Translations under genes and position numbers: made by a program
Notes under the pieces: generated by a model
The model's database searches: none
What the model was told of the DNA's origin: nothing
The model's input: the letters and a program-made list of their open reading frames with translations, nothing else
In this document: positions 7,779-14,713 of the stretch, in pieces
How positions within the stretch are numbered: the stretch's first letter is position 1
Layout of the letters: the number at the start of each line of letters is the position of its first letter
Source: DASCOT01 sp965197275
GTDB lineage: Bacteria; Acidobacteriota; UBA890; WLXD01
DNA: 64,000 bases
NCBI GenBank assembly: GCA_965197275.1
Contig: CBDAMQ010000032.1
Location: forward strand, 310,001 to 374,000
Direction: 5' to 3'

Positions 7779-8957
7779 TCAGCGTTCGCTCGAGGTCCGC
7801 GGCAGTGCCAAGGCCAGCTGCCCGCCGGGCAGCAACTCGACGCCGGGCACGGTGTCGTGCGGCGCCACGATGAGCGTCGCGACGGCCCGTGGGTGTCGCA
7901 CCGGGCAGGTCGGGAAATAGGCAATCGCCGTACCAGCAATGCCGGCCAGCGGTGTTACCGCCAGCTTGCGGGCCATGTCGATCTCGTTCGGCACGATGCC
8001 GGTCGACCTTGCCGCGATGGTGCTCGAGCGTCCGGTGGGTGTCTCCGTGACACGTAGCTCGGTGATGCTCGCCGGCGCCCAGAGGACGACGTGAATCTGT
8101 TGATCCGACCAGGTACGAAAGTCGTCGGCGCTCAGCCGGATCTCGAGGGCTCCGAGGTAGCGTTCACGCCGGATCGTTTCAGTCTCGGATCTCGCGGCGA
8201 TGGCGAGCCGGTATCGAATCCCGTCGCCGTCGGGTACGCCGAGCAACTGCTGCAGCGGCAGTCGGATCGCCGCTACCCAGCCGTCGTCGCGCGACGCCAT
8301 GCTGGCCTCCAGTGGCAGGGAGTCGTCGCGGTGATCGCCAGATTTGCCGAAGCGCCCTGAAGTGGGCTTGACTACCAGACGCTTCCGGGCGGCCTCGAGA
8401 GCACCGGCCTGGTCTGTTTGCAGACGCCGCGTTCGATCTGTAGCGAGCTTGATGCCCGATCGGGTCTCTACGAAGCAGAATCTTGCCGATCGCGACCCGG
8501 CTCGCTGGCCGTACTGCCATACGGTGAGGCGGCGCAGCGAGCCTTCGACCGCGTAACGTTGCGTGCTCACTGCGACGGTGCTCGGCGGTCCCAACAGCAG
8601 ATAGATCTGTCCGCGCGGGGTGGCCCAGCCGGGAAGACCGTGCTCGGGCTCCAGATACTCCTTGTTCACGAATGCCAGCCGATCGAGGAACTCGGCGCGC
8701 AGCTCATTGAGCGCCGTAGTGTCGTCGGGATCCCGTCGGTTCCAGAACCAGGCTACGAACTCGTCGTCGAGCCCGGATCCGGCGATCTCTTGTGCCAGTG
8801 CCCGTTCGTCGGGAAGTATGAGTGCGCTGATCGGCCCAGCAAGCCAGCTGGTCAGGTTGGCGGGAGTGGGTGCCGACGCCTCGGTGACTGTGGTGCTGAC
8901 GGGTATCAGCCCGGCCAGCAGCATCACCGTCGTCGACCAGCGCACCGAATCCTCCAT
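7779..8957 (-). CDS. GWxTD domain-containing secreted protein
   Basis: A 392-residue protein with an N-terminal export signal (hydrophobic MLLAGLIPV stretch, about residues 12-30). Residues 50-150 match the GWxTD domain: an acidic VAWFWNRRDPD segment, then FVNKEYLEPEHGLPGW and ATPRGQIYLLLGPPS, where the usual GWxTDRG reads GWATPRG. The domain is found mainly in Acidobacteriota and Bacteroidota and its function is unknown. The C-terminal 200 residues are beta-rich with no motif I recognise. It is transcribed alone, between an AT-rich leader (8958-9166) and the repeats in front of kynA. Start ATG 8957 is chosen because the signal peptide follows directly. Confidence 0.78.
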   Translation of the reverse strand: MEDSVRWSTTVMLLAGLIPVSTTVTEASAPTPANLTSWLAGPISALILPDERALAQEIAGSGLDDEFVAWFWNRRDPDDTTALNELRAEFLDRLAFVNKEYLEPEHGLPGWATPRGQIYLLLGPPSTVAVSTQRYAVEGSLRRLTVWQYGQRAGSRSARFCFVETRSGIKLATDRTRRLQTDQAGALEAARKRLVVKPTSGRFGKSGDHRDDSLPLEASMASRDDGWVAAIRLPLQQLLGVPDGDGIRYRLAIAARSETETIRRERYLGALEIRLSADDFRTWSDQQIHVVLWAPASITELRVTETPTGRSSTIAARSTGIVPNEIDMARKLAVTPLAGIAGTAIAYFPTCPVRHPRAVATLIVAPHDTVPGVELLPGGQLALALPRTSSER

Positions 8958-9042
8958 TGCTGGGCCGGGGAGGCTTCGGTGTAGCGGCTAGCTGTGGCTT
9001 GCCGCCGTCTCTATCTGGGACTCTAGCGGACGATATCGGTCA

Positions 9043-9130
9043 CTGAAGCAACTTCAGGGGCACAAAACATATTAAAAATCAGTAAAAGATATCAAACGTC
9101 TTTATTCATCCACAGATAGGCACTAACCAT
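9043..9130 (-). promoter_or_regulatory. AT-rich leader with candidate promoter and palindrome before the GWxTD gene
   Basis: About 70 bases (9061-9130) are strikingly AT-rich in an otherwise GC-rich window. Read on the minus strand they contain TTGATA followed 15 bases later by TAATAT, a possible sigma-70 promoter with a short spacer. Downstream, before the GWxTD start at 8957, is the perfect inverted repeat CTGAAG-CAA-CTTCAG (9043-9057), placed where an operator or leader hairpin would act. The region also follows the end of the monooxygenase-reductase gene, so it may contain that operon's terminator, though no clear stem plus T-run is seen. Confidence 0.45.
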
Positions 9131-10832
9131 ATAGTTCGCCTGTGGTGACGAAACGGCTTGACAGCGCTAGTCGAAGCGCGGCGTGTAGCCGTCGAGCACG
9201 GCATACGGGTCGGGCCACGGGAAGCTCGAATCCCTGCGCTAGCGCCGCGTTTCGGGTCCAGTACGGATCCCAGAGGTGCGCCCTGGCGAGCGCGCAGAGA
9301 TCGGCGCGGCCTGCGGCCAAGATCGTGTTCACGTCCTTGAACGAGGAGATGTTGCCAACTGCCATGGTGGGGATCGGCACCTGGCGCCGGATGCGATCGG
9401 CGAAAGGTGTTTGGAACTGCCGCCCGTAGGCCGGGCGCGCGAACGGAACGGTCTGGCCGGCCGAGACGTCGACCAGGTCACATTGAGCCGTTGCCAGCAG
9501 CCGAGCAACCTCGACCGCGTCGTCGGTTTGCATCCCTCCCGGGGACCAATCGACCGCTGAGATGCGCACGGACATCGGTTTATCTACTGGCCAGGCGGAC
9601 CGCATGGCGGCGAATACCTCGATTGCATAACGCATCCGGTTGGCCACCGATCCGCCGTATTCATCGGTGCGTGTGTTCGTCAGCGGCGAGATGAAGCTCG
9701 CCAGTAGGTAGCCGTGCGCCATGTGTAGCTCGATGAGATCGAACCCGGCGAGGTCGGCGCGGTGGACCGCCGCGACAAAGTCATCGCGCACGCTGTCCAT
9801 GTCGTTGCGGTCCATCGCGCGCGGCGTCTGGCTGTGTGGGAACCACGGGATGGGGGAGGCGGCAATCAGCGGCCAGTTGCCCCGCTCGAGCGGCTCGTCG
9901 GCGCCTTCCCAGGGGCGCCGGGTGGATCCCTTGCGCCCCGCATGCGCAAGCTGCAGACCGATCTTGGCGTAGCTATGACGGTGCACGAAATCGACGATCT
10001 GTCGCCAGGCGTCGACGTGAGCATCGGTGTACATGCCGGCGCAACCCGGCGAGATCCGCGCCGCGGCACTGATGTCAGTCATCTCCGTCATGATGAGCCC
10101 GGCGCCGCCAATCGCGCGTGAGCCCAGGTGAACGTGATGCCAATCGTTCGGCATGCCGTCCACGGCGTTGTACTGACACATCGCAGACACGACGACGCGG
10201 TTTGCCAGCAGCAGCTCGCGCAACTTGAACGGGGTGAACATCGGCGGTGGAGTGCCGACGTTCGTTCGGCGGTGGCCAGTATGCACCGCCGGTGCGTGCC
10301 GGTGCGGCAGCGATCCGATGTCGTCCACGGCAATGCCGGATTGTAGGGCGGCCGCTTCAGCGAACCAGGTGTCCACTTCTGCCACATAAGCCGGGTCGCG
10401 CTGCGCCAGGTCGTGATGGGTGATTCGAAGGCTCCGCGTCAGGAGCCCGTAGCCGAATCGGATCGGGTCATCGTCGCAGTATTGCTCCGTCTCCTCGAAC
10501 CATTGCAGGCTTGCCAGCGCGGCGCGCTGCAGGCTCTCGACCTGGGGTCGACGCCTGGCCTCGAAGGCGCTCAGAGCAGCCTCGATAGCGGCTGTCGTGG
10601 GCTTGTCATCGCCGTCGCAGCTGGCTAGCGTGTCGCTCAACGCGATGGCGTCTTCCATCGCCAGCTTGGTGCCTGATCCGACGGAGAAGTGCGCCGTGTG
10701 CGCTGCGTCGCCAAGCAGTGCCACGTTGTCGTGATGCCATCGGGTGTTGCTCACGGTCGGGAACTGCCTCCATACCGAGCGATTGTTGATCAGCCGGTGC
10801 CCGCTAAGCTGTCCGCGAAAAGTCGCTGGCAA
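9123..10832 (-). CDS. Aminobenzoyl-CoA/salicylyl-CoA monooxygenase-reductase, C-terminal part (frameshifted)
   Basis: This frame encodes the end of the FAD monooxygenase domain (GDAAHTAHFSVGSGTKLAMEDA region, about residues 41-62) followed by a complete Old Yellow Enzyme-type domain (MFTPFKLRELLLANRVVVS, QLAHAGRKG, HMAHGYLLASFISPLTN, TDEYGGS). That two-domain order is the hallmark of 2-aminobenzoyl-CoA monooxygenase/reductase and of annotated bifunctional salicylyl-CoA 5-hydroxylase/oxidoreductases. The upstream half is in another frame (10790-12499). Inserting one base in the CCC run at 10800-10802 joins them. Near 9219-9223 a second indel seems present: removing one base restores a WPDPYAVLDGY tail ending at a stop at 9167-9169. 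The final 25 residues of this frame are therefore probably not genuine. Confidence 0.85.
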   Translation of the reverse strand: MPATFRGQLSGHRLINNRSVWRQFPTVSNTRWHHDNVALLGDAAHTAHFSVGSGTKLAMEDAIALSDTLASCDGDDKPTTAAIEAALSAFEARRRPQVESLQRAALASLQWFEETEQYCDDDPIRFGYGLLTRSLRITHHDLAQRDPAYVAEVDTWFAEAAALQSGIAVDDIGSLPHRHAPAVHTGHRRTNVGTPPPMFTPFKLRELLLANRVVVSAMCQYNAVDGMPNDWHHVHLGSRAIGGAGLIMTEMTDISAAARISPGCAGMYTDAHVDAWRQIVDFVHRHSYAKIGLQLAHAGRKGSTRRPWEGADEPLERGNWPLIAASPIPWFPHSQTPRAMDRNDMDSVRDDFVAAVHRADLAGFDLIELHMAHGYLLASFISPLTNTRTDEYGGSVANRMRYAIEVFAAMRSAWPVDKPMSVRISAVDWSPGGMQTDDAVEVARLLATAQCDLVDVSAGQTVPFARPAYGRQFQTPFADRIRRQVPIPTMAVGNISSFKDVNTILAAGRADLCALARAHLWDPYWTRNAALAQGFELPVARPVCRARRLHAALRLALSSRFVTTGELYG

Positions 10833-12499
10833 TAATCGATCGTGGCGTCCTCGTCGCCCTCACCCAATCCCGTGGCAGCGAACGTTTCTGCGGTTGCCTC
10901 GACGATGAAGGTAGAGAGTGGCTCGTCATCGCCGTCACCGCTGCTCGGCCGGTACTGGTAGGCGTGAACCCGCCACAGCCCCTCGTCGCTCTCCTTGAAC
11001 AAGAACGTGAAGGCGGCGAATGGACACGTTGTCCCGAGCCAGACGAAGCGGTTCGACCGTAGGTCGATCCGCGGCTCGAACTGATCTGCGAACCGTTCTC
11101 GCAGGGGGCTGCGTACTCCGTCCGCCGCGAGAATGAGATCGGCGCTCCCGAGCTCATCGGGATTAGACACCTCGGTCTCGAAACGCAGTTGCACGCCCAG
11201 CTCGTCGGCCCGCTCCGTCAATATGGTCAGCAGTCGCTGTCGCGATATTCCCGCGAAGCCGTGACCAGTCGAGCGCAGCACGTGTCCGCGGTGATGGATG
11301 TCGATGTCGTCCCAGTGATGGAAGCTGTCGTTAATCGCGCTCCAGGATTGAAGATCAGCGGAACGGAGGTTCTCGAGGGTGGCGTCCGAAAAAACGACGC
11401 CGAAGCCGAACGTGTCGTCCGCTCTGTTGCGCTCGTAAAGGCAGATCTTCCAGTCGGGCCGGACGCGTTTCATCAGGATCGAGAAGTACAATCCGGCGGG
11501 CCCGCCGCCGACGATTCGCTGAGCTGCCTCGGTCGCGAACGCCTTGGCCATTGCCGTCTCCAGCGTTACGCGCTCCTTACTGCGATCCGTCTCCCAGGCG
11601 GCCCGATAGACCAGCAAACGCGCCGCCGCCAGGTCGGTGGCCATCCGCGCCAGCTTCTGCTGCACGAGCTGAAAGCTACCCAGGCTCTTGCCGAACTGCT
11701 GGCGAGATTTAGCGTGGCTCAAAGCTTCCTCAAGCGCCCGATGGCCCAGTCCACATGCTGCCGCTCCGACCGACGCTCGCACGCGATCGAGGGTCATCAT
11801 GCCGAGCTTGAAACCCTCGCCCTCGCCACCCAGTCGATTGACGGCCGGAACACGGCAACCGTCGAGCTCGATGTCGCCCAGCGGGTGAGGGGCGCTCATG
11901 ACCTGCGGCCGCAGGAAGCGCAACCCCGCGGTCGCGGCTCCGACGACGAAGGCGCTGATGCCACGCGTGCCGGCTTCGGGATCCGTGCTGGCGAAAACGA
12001 TGTAGAAGTCGGCGATGCCGGCGTTGGAGATCAATGTCTTGGCGCCGTCGAGACGATACTCGTCGCCTTCGCGCACCGCCGTCGTCTGAATTGACCCGAC
12101 GTCCGATCCGGCCTCCGCCTCGGTCATGGCGAAGGCGCCCATGGCGGCACCGGCCAGCGCCGGCTCGGCCCACGCCTGCTGCATTGGCTCGTTGGCCGTC
12201 AGCAGAATCGGCGTGATGCTCAACGCCTGGAGTGCGGCTACCGAGTCGGCCAGCGGTGATGCCGCCGCCAGCGTCTCGCGTACCAGGCACAGCGCCCGCA
12301 GGTCGCGCTCGCCGATGGGGCCGAACCAGCCGCTACGGCCGAGCGCGGCGAGCAGCTCGCGCGCCTGAACGCGGGCGTCATCATCGCTGAGTGGGTCGGG
12401 GAGCGGGCGGATCTCCTGATCGGCGAATGCCCGAACGGCGGCGGCGAGCTCACTGTGAGCGGCATCGAGAAACGCGCCAACCGCGGCAACGTCGGTCAT
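10790..12499 (-). CDS. Acyl-CoA dehydrogenase fused to the monooxygenase N-terminal domain
   Basis: Residues 1-330 are an acyl-CoA dehydrogenase: AMTEAEAGSDVGSIQT, LDGAKTLISNAGIADFY and a C-terminal helical domain with ALSHAKSRQQFGKSLGSFQ. At residue 330 (about nucleotide 11510) the sequence passes in frame from ATEAAQRIV into GGGPAGLYFSILMK, the FAD-binding start of the aminobenzoyl-CoA/salicylyl-CoA monooxygenase, which continues through FGFGVVFSDATLENL to a premature stop at 10790. The dehydrogenase lacks about 50-60 C-terminal residues, including the region that holds the catalytic Glu (YEGT motif) in many family members. The monooxygenase lacks its first few residues. The start ATG 12499 overlaps the enoyl-CoA hydratase stop. 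The fusion is either a real deletion fusion or an assembly deletion. Confidence 0.85.
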   Translation of the reverse strand: MTDVAAVGAFLDAAHSELAAAVRAFADQEIRPLPDPLSDDDARVQARELLAALGRSGWFGPIGERDLRALCLVRETLAAASPLADSVAALQALSITPILLTANEPMQQAWAEPALAGAAMGAFAMTEAEAGSDVGSIQTTAVREGDEYRLDGAKTLISNAGIADFYIVFASTDPEAGTRGISAFVVGAATAGLRFLRPQVMSAPHPLGDIELDGCRVPAVNRLGGEGEGFKLGMMTLDRVRASVGAAACGLGHRALEEALSHAKSRQQFGKSLGSFQLVQQKLARMATDLAAARLLVYRAAWETDRSKERVTLETAMAKAFATEAAQRIVGGGPAGLYFSILMKRVRPDWKICLYERNRADDTFGFGVVFSDATLENLRSADLQSWSAINDSFHHWDDIDIHHRGHVLRSTGHGFAGISRQRLLTILTERADELGVQLRFETEVSNPDELGSADLILAADGVRSPLRERFADQFEPRIDLRSNRFVWLGTTCPFAAFTFLFKESDEGLWRVHAYQYRPSSGDGDDEPLSTFIVEATAETFAATGLGEGDEDATIDYCQRLFADSLAGTG

Positions 12500-13365
12500 T
12501 CGTCGGCCGCCGGGTTCGAATCCTCGAGCCTGGTCGGCTCCTCTGGGACGCCGACATCCGGGCGGCGGTTGAACTCGGGCTCGCGTCGCTCCACGAACGC
12601 CTCGTAGGCGTTGCGGAAATCAGGATTGCGCATGCAGCCCGCCTGCACGGCGGCCTCGAGATCGAGTGCATCGGCGAGCGTCATGTCGGCTTCCAGATCG
12701 AGGTGCTCTTTGGTGATGCCGTGCGCGTAGCTCGGTCCGCGCGCCAGCTTCTCGGCCAGGTTCAAGGCCACTTCGAGCACCCTGTCGTCGGCAACGACAT
12801 GGTTATAGAGACCGATTCGATGGGCCTCTGTCGCGTCGATGAGCTCCCCGGTGTACAGCAACTCGCTGGCGCGACCGAGCCCGACGATCCGCGGCAGCAG
12901 CCAGCATGAGCCCATATCAGCGCCTGACAGTCCGACCTTGGCGAACACGAATCCGATGCGAGCCGATTCCGCCGCGACGCGGATGTCGCAAGCCGTGGCG
13001 ATGACCGCACCGGCGCCGGCGGTGGTGCCGTTCAACGCCGCTACGATCGGCCGGCGACACGACCGCATCGCCTTGATGACCTCACAGGTCATGGTGGTGA
13101 ACCGGTGCAGCTCGTCGAGCTCGCGGTCCAGGAGTGGGCCGATGATGTCGTTGATGTCGCCGCCCGAACAGAACGCTCGACCGCGGCCGGTGATCACGAT
13201 GGCGCGTACGTCCGGCTCGGTGTCGAGGGCGCGAAAGACCTTCCCGAGCTCGTCGTATACCTCGAAGGTGATGGCGTTGAGCTTGTCCGGCCGATTCAGC
13301 ATGAGCGTGGCGACGCCAGTGCTGCGATCGTGGTCGTAGAGGAAGCTGTCAGGCGCTATCGGCAT
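12496..13365 (-). CDS. Enoyl-CoA hydratase/isomerase family protein
   Basis: A 289-residue crotonase-fold enzyme. LNRPDKLNAITFEVYDEL starts the fold, AIVITGRGRAFCSGGDIND supplies the oxyanion-hole region, and PIVAALNGTTAGAGAVIATACDIRVAAE the second one. The catalytic-Glu area reads FVFAKVGLSGADMGSCWLLPR, with Ala-Asp where hydratases often carry Glu, so it may be an isomerase or C-C hydrolase variant. It stands between RidA (12 bases upstream) and the dehydrogenase-monooxygenase gene (ATGA overlap). Anthraniloyl-CoA clusters such as those of Azoarcus evansii contain beta-oxidation-type enzymes for the dearomatised ring. A role in hydration or ring cleavage of the cyclohexene-CoA product is inferred from position. 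Confidence 0.88.
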   Translation of the reverse strand: MPIAPDSFLYDHDRSTGVATLMLNRPDKLNAITFEVYDELGKVFRALDTEPDVRAIVITGRGRAFCSGGDINDIIGPLLDRELDELHRFTTMTCEVIKAMRSCRRPIVAALNGTTAGAGAVIATACDIRVAAESARIGFVFAKVGLSGADMGSCWLLPRIVGLGRASELLYTGELIDATEAHRIGLYNHVVADDRVLEVALNLAEKLARGPSYAHGITKEHLDLEADMTLADALDLEAAVQAGCMRNPDFRNAYEAFVERREPEFNRRPDVGVPEEPTRLEDSNPAADE

Positions 13366-13377
13366 GGCTCTCCTGGC

Positions 13378-13824
13378 TCAGGTCACGACCGGCGCGGGTT
13401 CTTCCTCGGTCAACATGACCGGCGCGGGCAACAGAGCCGTGGCTTCGATTTCCACCAGGGCGCGTTCATCGACGAGTCCGGCCACCTCCATCAGCGCCAT
13501 GGCCGGAAAGTGGCGACCCATGCGCGGTCGCCAGATCTCGCCGAGCTCTGGAAGACTCTGGCGGTAGGCCTCGATGTCGGTGACGAAGACCGTCATTCGA
13601 CCGATGTCGGCGGGCACGCCACCGGCTTCGCGCACCACTGCGAGCGTGTTGTCGAGGGCGCGACCGAACTGCTCGACGAATCCTGCCTCCGGTACCCGGC
13701 TGCTCCGGTCGTGCGCCGTCTGTCCGGCGACGAACAGCACTCGACCCCCAGCCGGTCCGAGCATTCCGTTGTTCCAGCCTCGTGGCGCTCCGAGATCCTC
13801 GGGGTTGATGACTCGGTAGCTCAT
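13378..13824 (-). CDS. RidA family (enamine/imine deaminase) protein
   Basis: A 148-residue RidA/YjgF-family protein. The start ATG 13824 is chosen because AAAGGAG sits 5 bases upstream; an earlier ATG at 13845 overlaps the creatininase stop. Family features include a VLFVAGQTAHD strand, a central DNTLAVVREAGGVPADIGRMTVFVTD and a C-terminal HFPAMALMEVAGLVDERALVEIEATAL. RidA proteins hydrolyse reactive enamines/imines to ketone plus ammonia. The ring-reduced product of aminobenzoyl-CoA monooxygenase/reductase is a 2-amino-cyclohexene, an enamine, so a RidA here could remove that nitrogen. That link is inference from chemistry and gene order. The canonical catalytic Arg near residue 105 is not obvious by eye. 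Confidence 0.88.
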   Translation of the reverse strand: MSYRVINPEDLGAPRGWNNGMLGPAGGRVLFVAGQTAHDRSSRVPEAGFVEQFGRALDNTLAVVREAGGVPADIGRMTVFVTDIEAYRQSLPELGEIWRPRMGRHFPAMALMEVAGLVDERALVEIEATALLPAPVMLTEEEPAPVVT

Positions 13825-13841
13825 CCGGTCTCCTTTGGTCG

Positions 13842-14609
13842 TCATGTCGTTTCGTCCGGGTCGATCGTCGCGAGGATCGCGTCGCAGAGAATGGTTCCAA
13901 GTTGATCGACCGTCTGGCGGCCTTCCTCGGCGGAGGCGTTAGCAGGATAGCCGAAGTACGCACGCTCCCCGCCCGCTGCCTTGAACGACTGCGCACCGTC
14001 GGCGATCGCCGTCGACAGTGAGACCGGTAGCTCCGGGAGGCTGGCGCGGATGTCGTCGCGCACGAGCTCTGGCCGTTCCGCAAGAACGATGGACCCCTCG
14101 TACTGCCCGGCGTGGCACGCCCCACTCTTGAACTCGTCGGTGAGTCGCAGCGCCCAGGGGCGGCGGGTGATATCGGGGAACACCGTCGTCAGGTCGGCGT
14201 CGATTGCCAGCGTGTCGACGGCGCTGTGGATCGTTGCCAGGTGGGCGGGATCAAAATGCGCGTTGGCGATGGCCACGACGCCGAATCCGTGCCTGGCGAA
14301 GCTGCGCGCCACCTCGACGATGGTCGCCACGACGACCGCCGGCGTGATCGACACGGTGCCGGGAAACGCCTCGGCGAACGGCGCGGCCGAGTAGGCGATC
14401 GGAGGGACAATCAGCGGCAGCCAGCCGGCTGCGGAGAGCTTCTCGGCGCCCGCCCGGGCCATCGCCGAGGCGATGATCCCGTCGGTTTGGAGCGGCAGAT
14501 GTGGGCCGTGAGCCTCCGTCGCCCCGGTCGGCAAGATAACGATGGAGCGATCGCGATCGAGATCGCGCACCTCCTCCCAGGTCATCTCGGCGAGGCGGTG
14601 CACCGGCAT
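13842..14609 (-). CDS. Creatininase family metal-dependent amidohydrolase
   Basis: A 255-residue creatininase-fold protein. ATG 14609 is preferred to the further upstream ATG 14711 because the family N-terminus (VHRLAEMTWEEVRDLDRD) begins there and a TATAAT box lies 6 bases before it. Metal-ligand motifs are seen in order: LPTGATEAHGPHLPLQTD, then ANAHFDPAHL (usually GNGHGGN) and GACHAGQYEGSIVLAERP. The family contains creatininase and the archaeal formamide hydrolase ArfB. In this cluster it could hydrolyse an amide of the CoA pathway or the N-formyl group of formylkynurenine, since no other formamidase is seen nearby. Neither is shown. It is the first gene of the minus-strand arm, followed by RidA. 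Confidence 0.85.
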   Translation of the reverse strand: MPVHRLAEMTWEEVRDLDRDRSIVILPTGATEAHGPHLPLQTDGIIASAMARAGAEKLSAAGWLPLIVPPIAYSAAPFAEAFPGTVSITPAVVVATIVEVARSFARHGFGVVAIANAHFDPAHLATIHSAVDTLAIDADLTTVFPDITRRPWALRLTDEFKSGACHAGQYEGSIVLAERPELVRDDIRASLPELPVSLSTAIADGAQSFKAAGGERAYFGYPANASAEEGRQTVDQLGTILCDAILATIDPDETT

Positions 14610-14713
14610 GCGGCGATTATAGAGTCGGCGCGGCTCATACAATGAGCCCGGCGGCCGAGATCCGGCAGTCGGGCCGGGGTCGCCGCCGGCTAGCCCGCGG
14701 AAGGGGATCATCC
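14610..14713. promoter_or_regulatory. Divergent promoter with a perfect 17-bp operator-like palindrome
   Basis: The 104-bp gap separates the creatininase-first operon from the CoA ligase. At 14632-14648 lies GGCTCAT-ACA-ATGAGCC, a perfect 7-3-7 inverted repeat. On the minus strand a consensus TATAAT is at 14621-14616, ending 6 bases before ATG 14609, so that transcript would be leaderless or nearly so; the palindrome covers its -35 zone. On the plus strand TACAAT (14638-14643) inside the palindrome could be the -10 of the ligase promoter. One regulator bound there could control both arms. No regulator gene is adjacent. TetR- or GntR-type binding is a guess from symmetry only. Confidence 0.6.

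Noticed and set aside
12513..12523. tRNA-like GGTTCGAATCC
   Set aside because: It lies inside the end of the enoyl-CoA hydratase gene and has no acceptor stem or anticodon arm around it.
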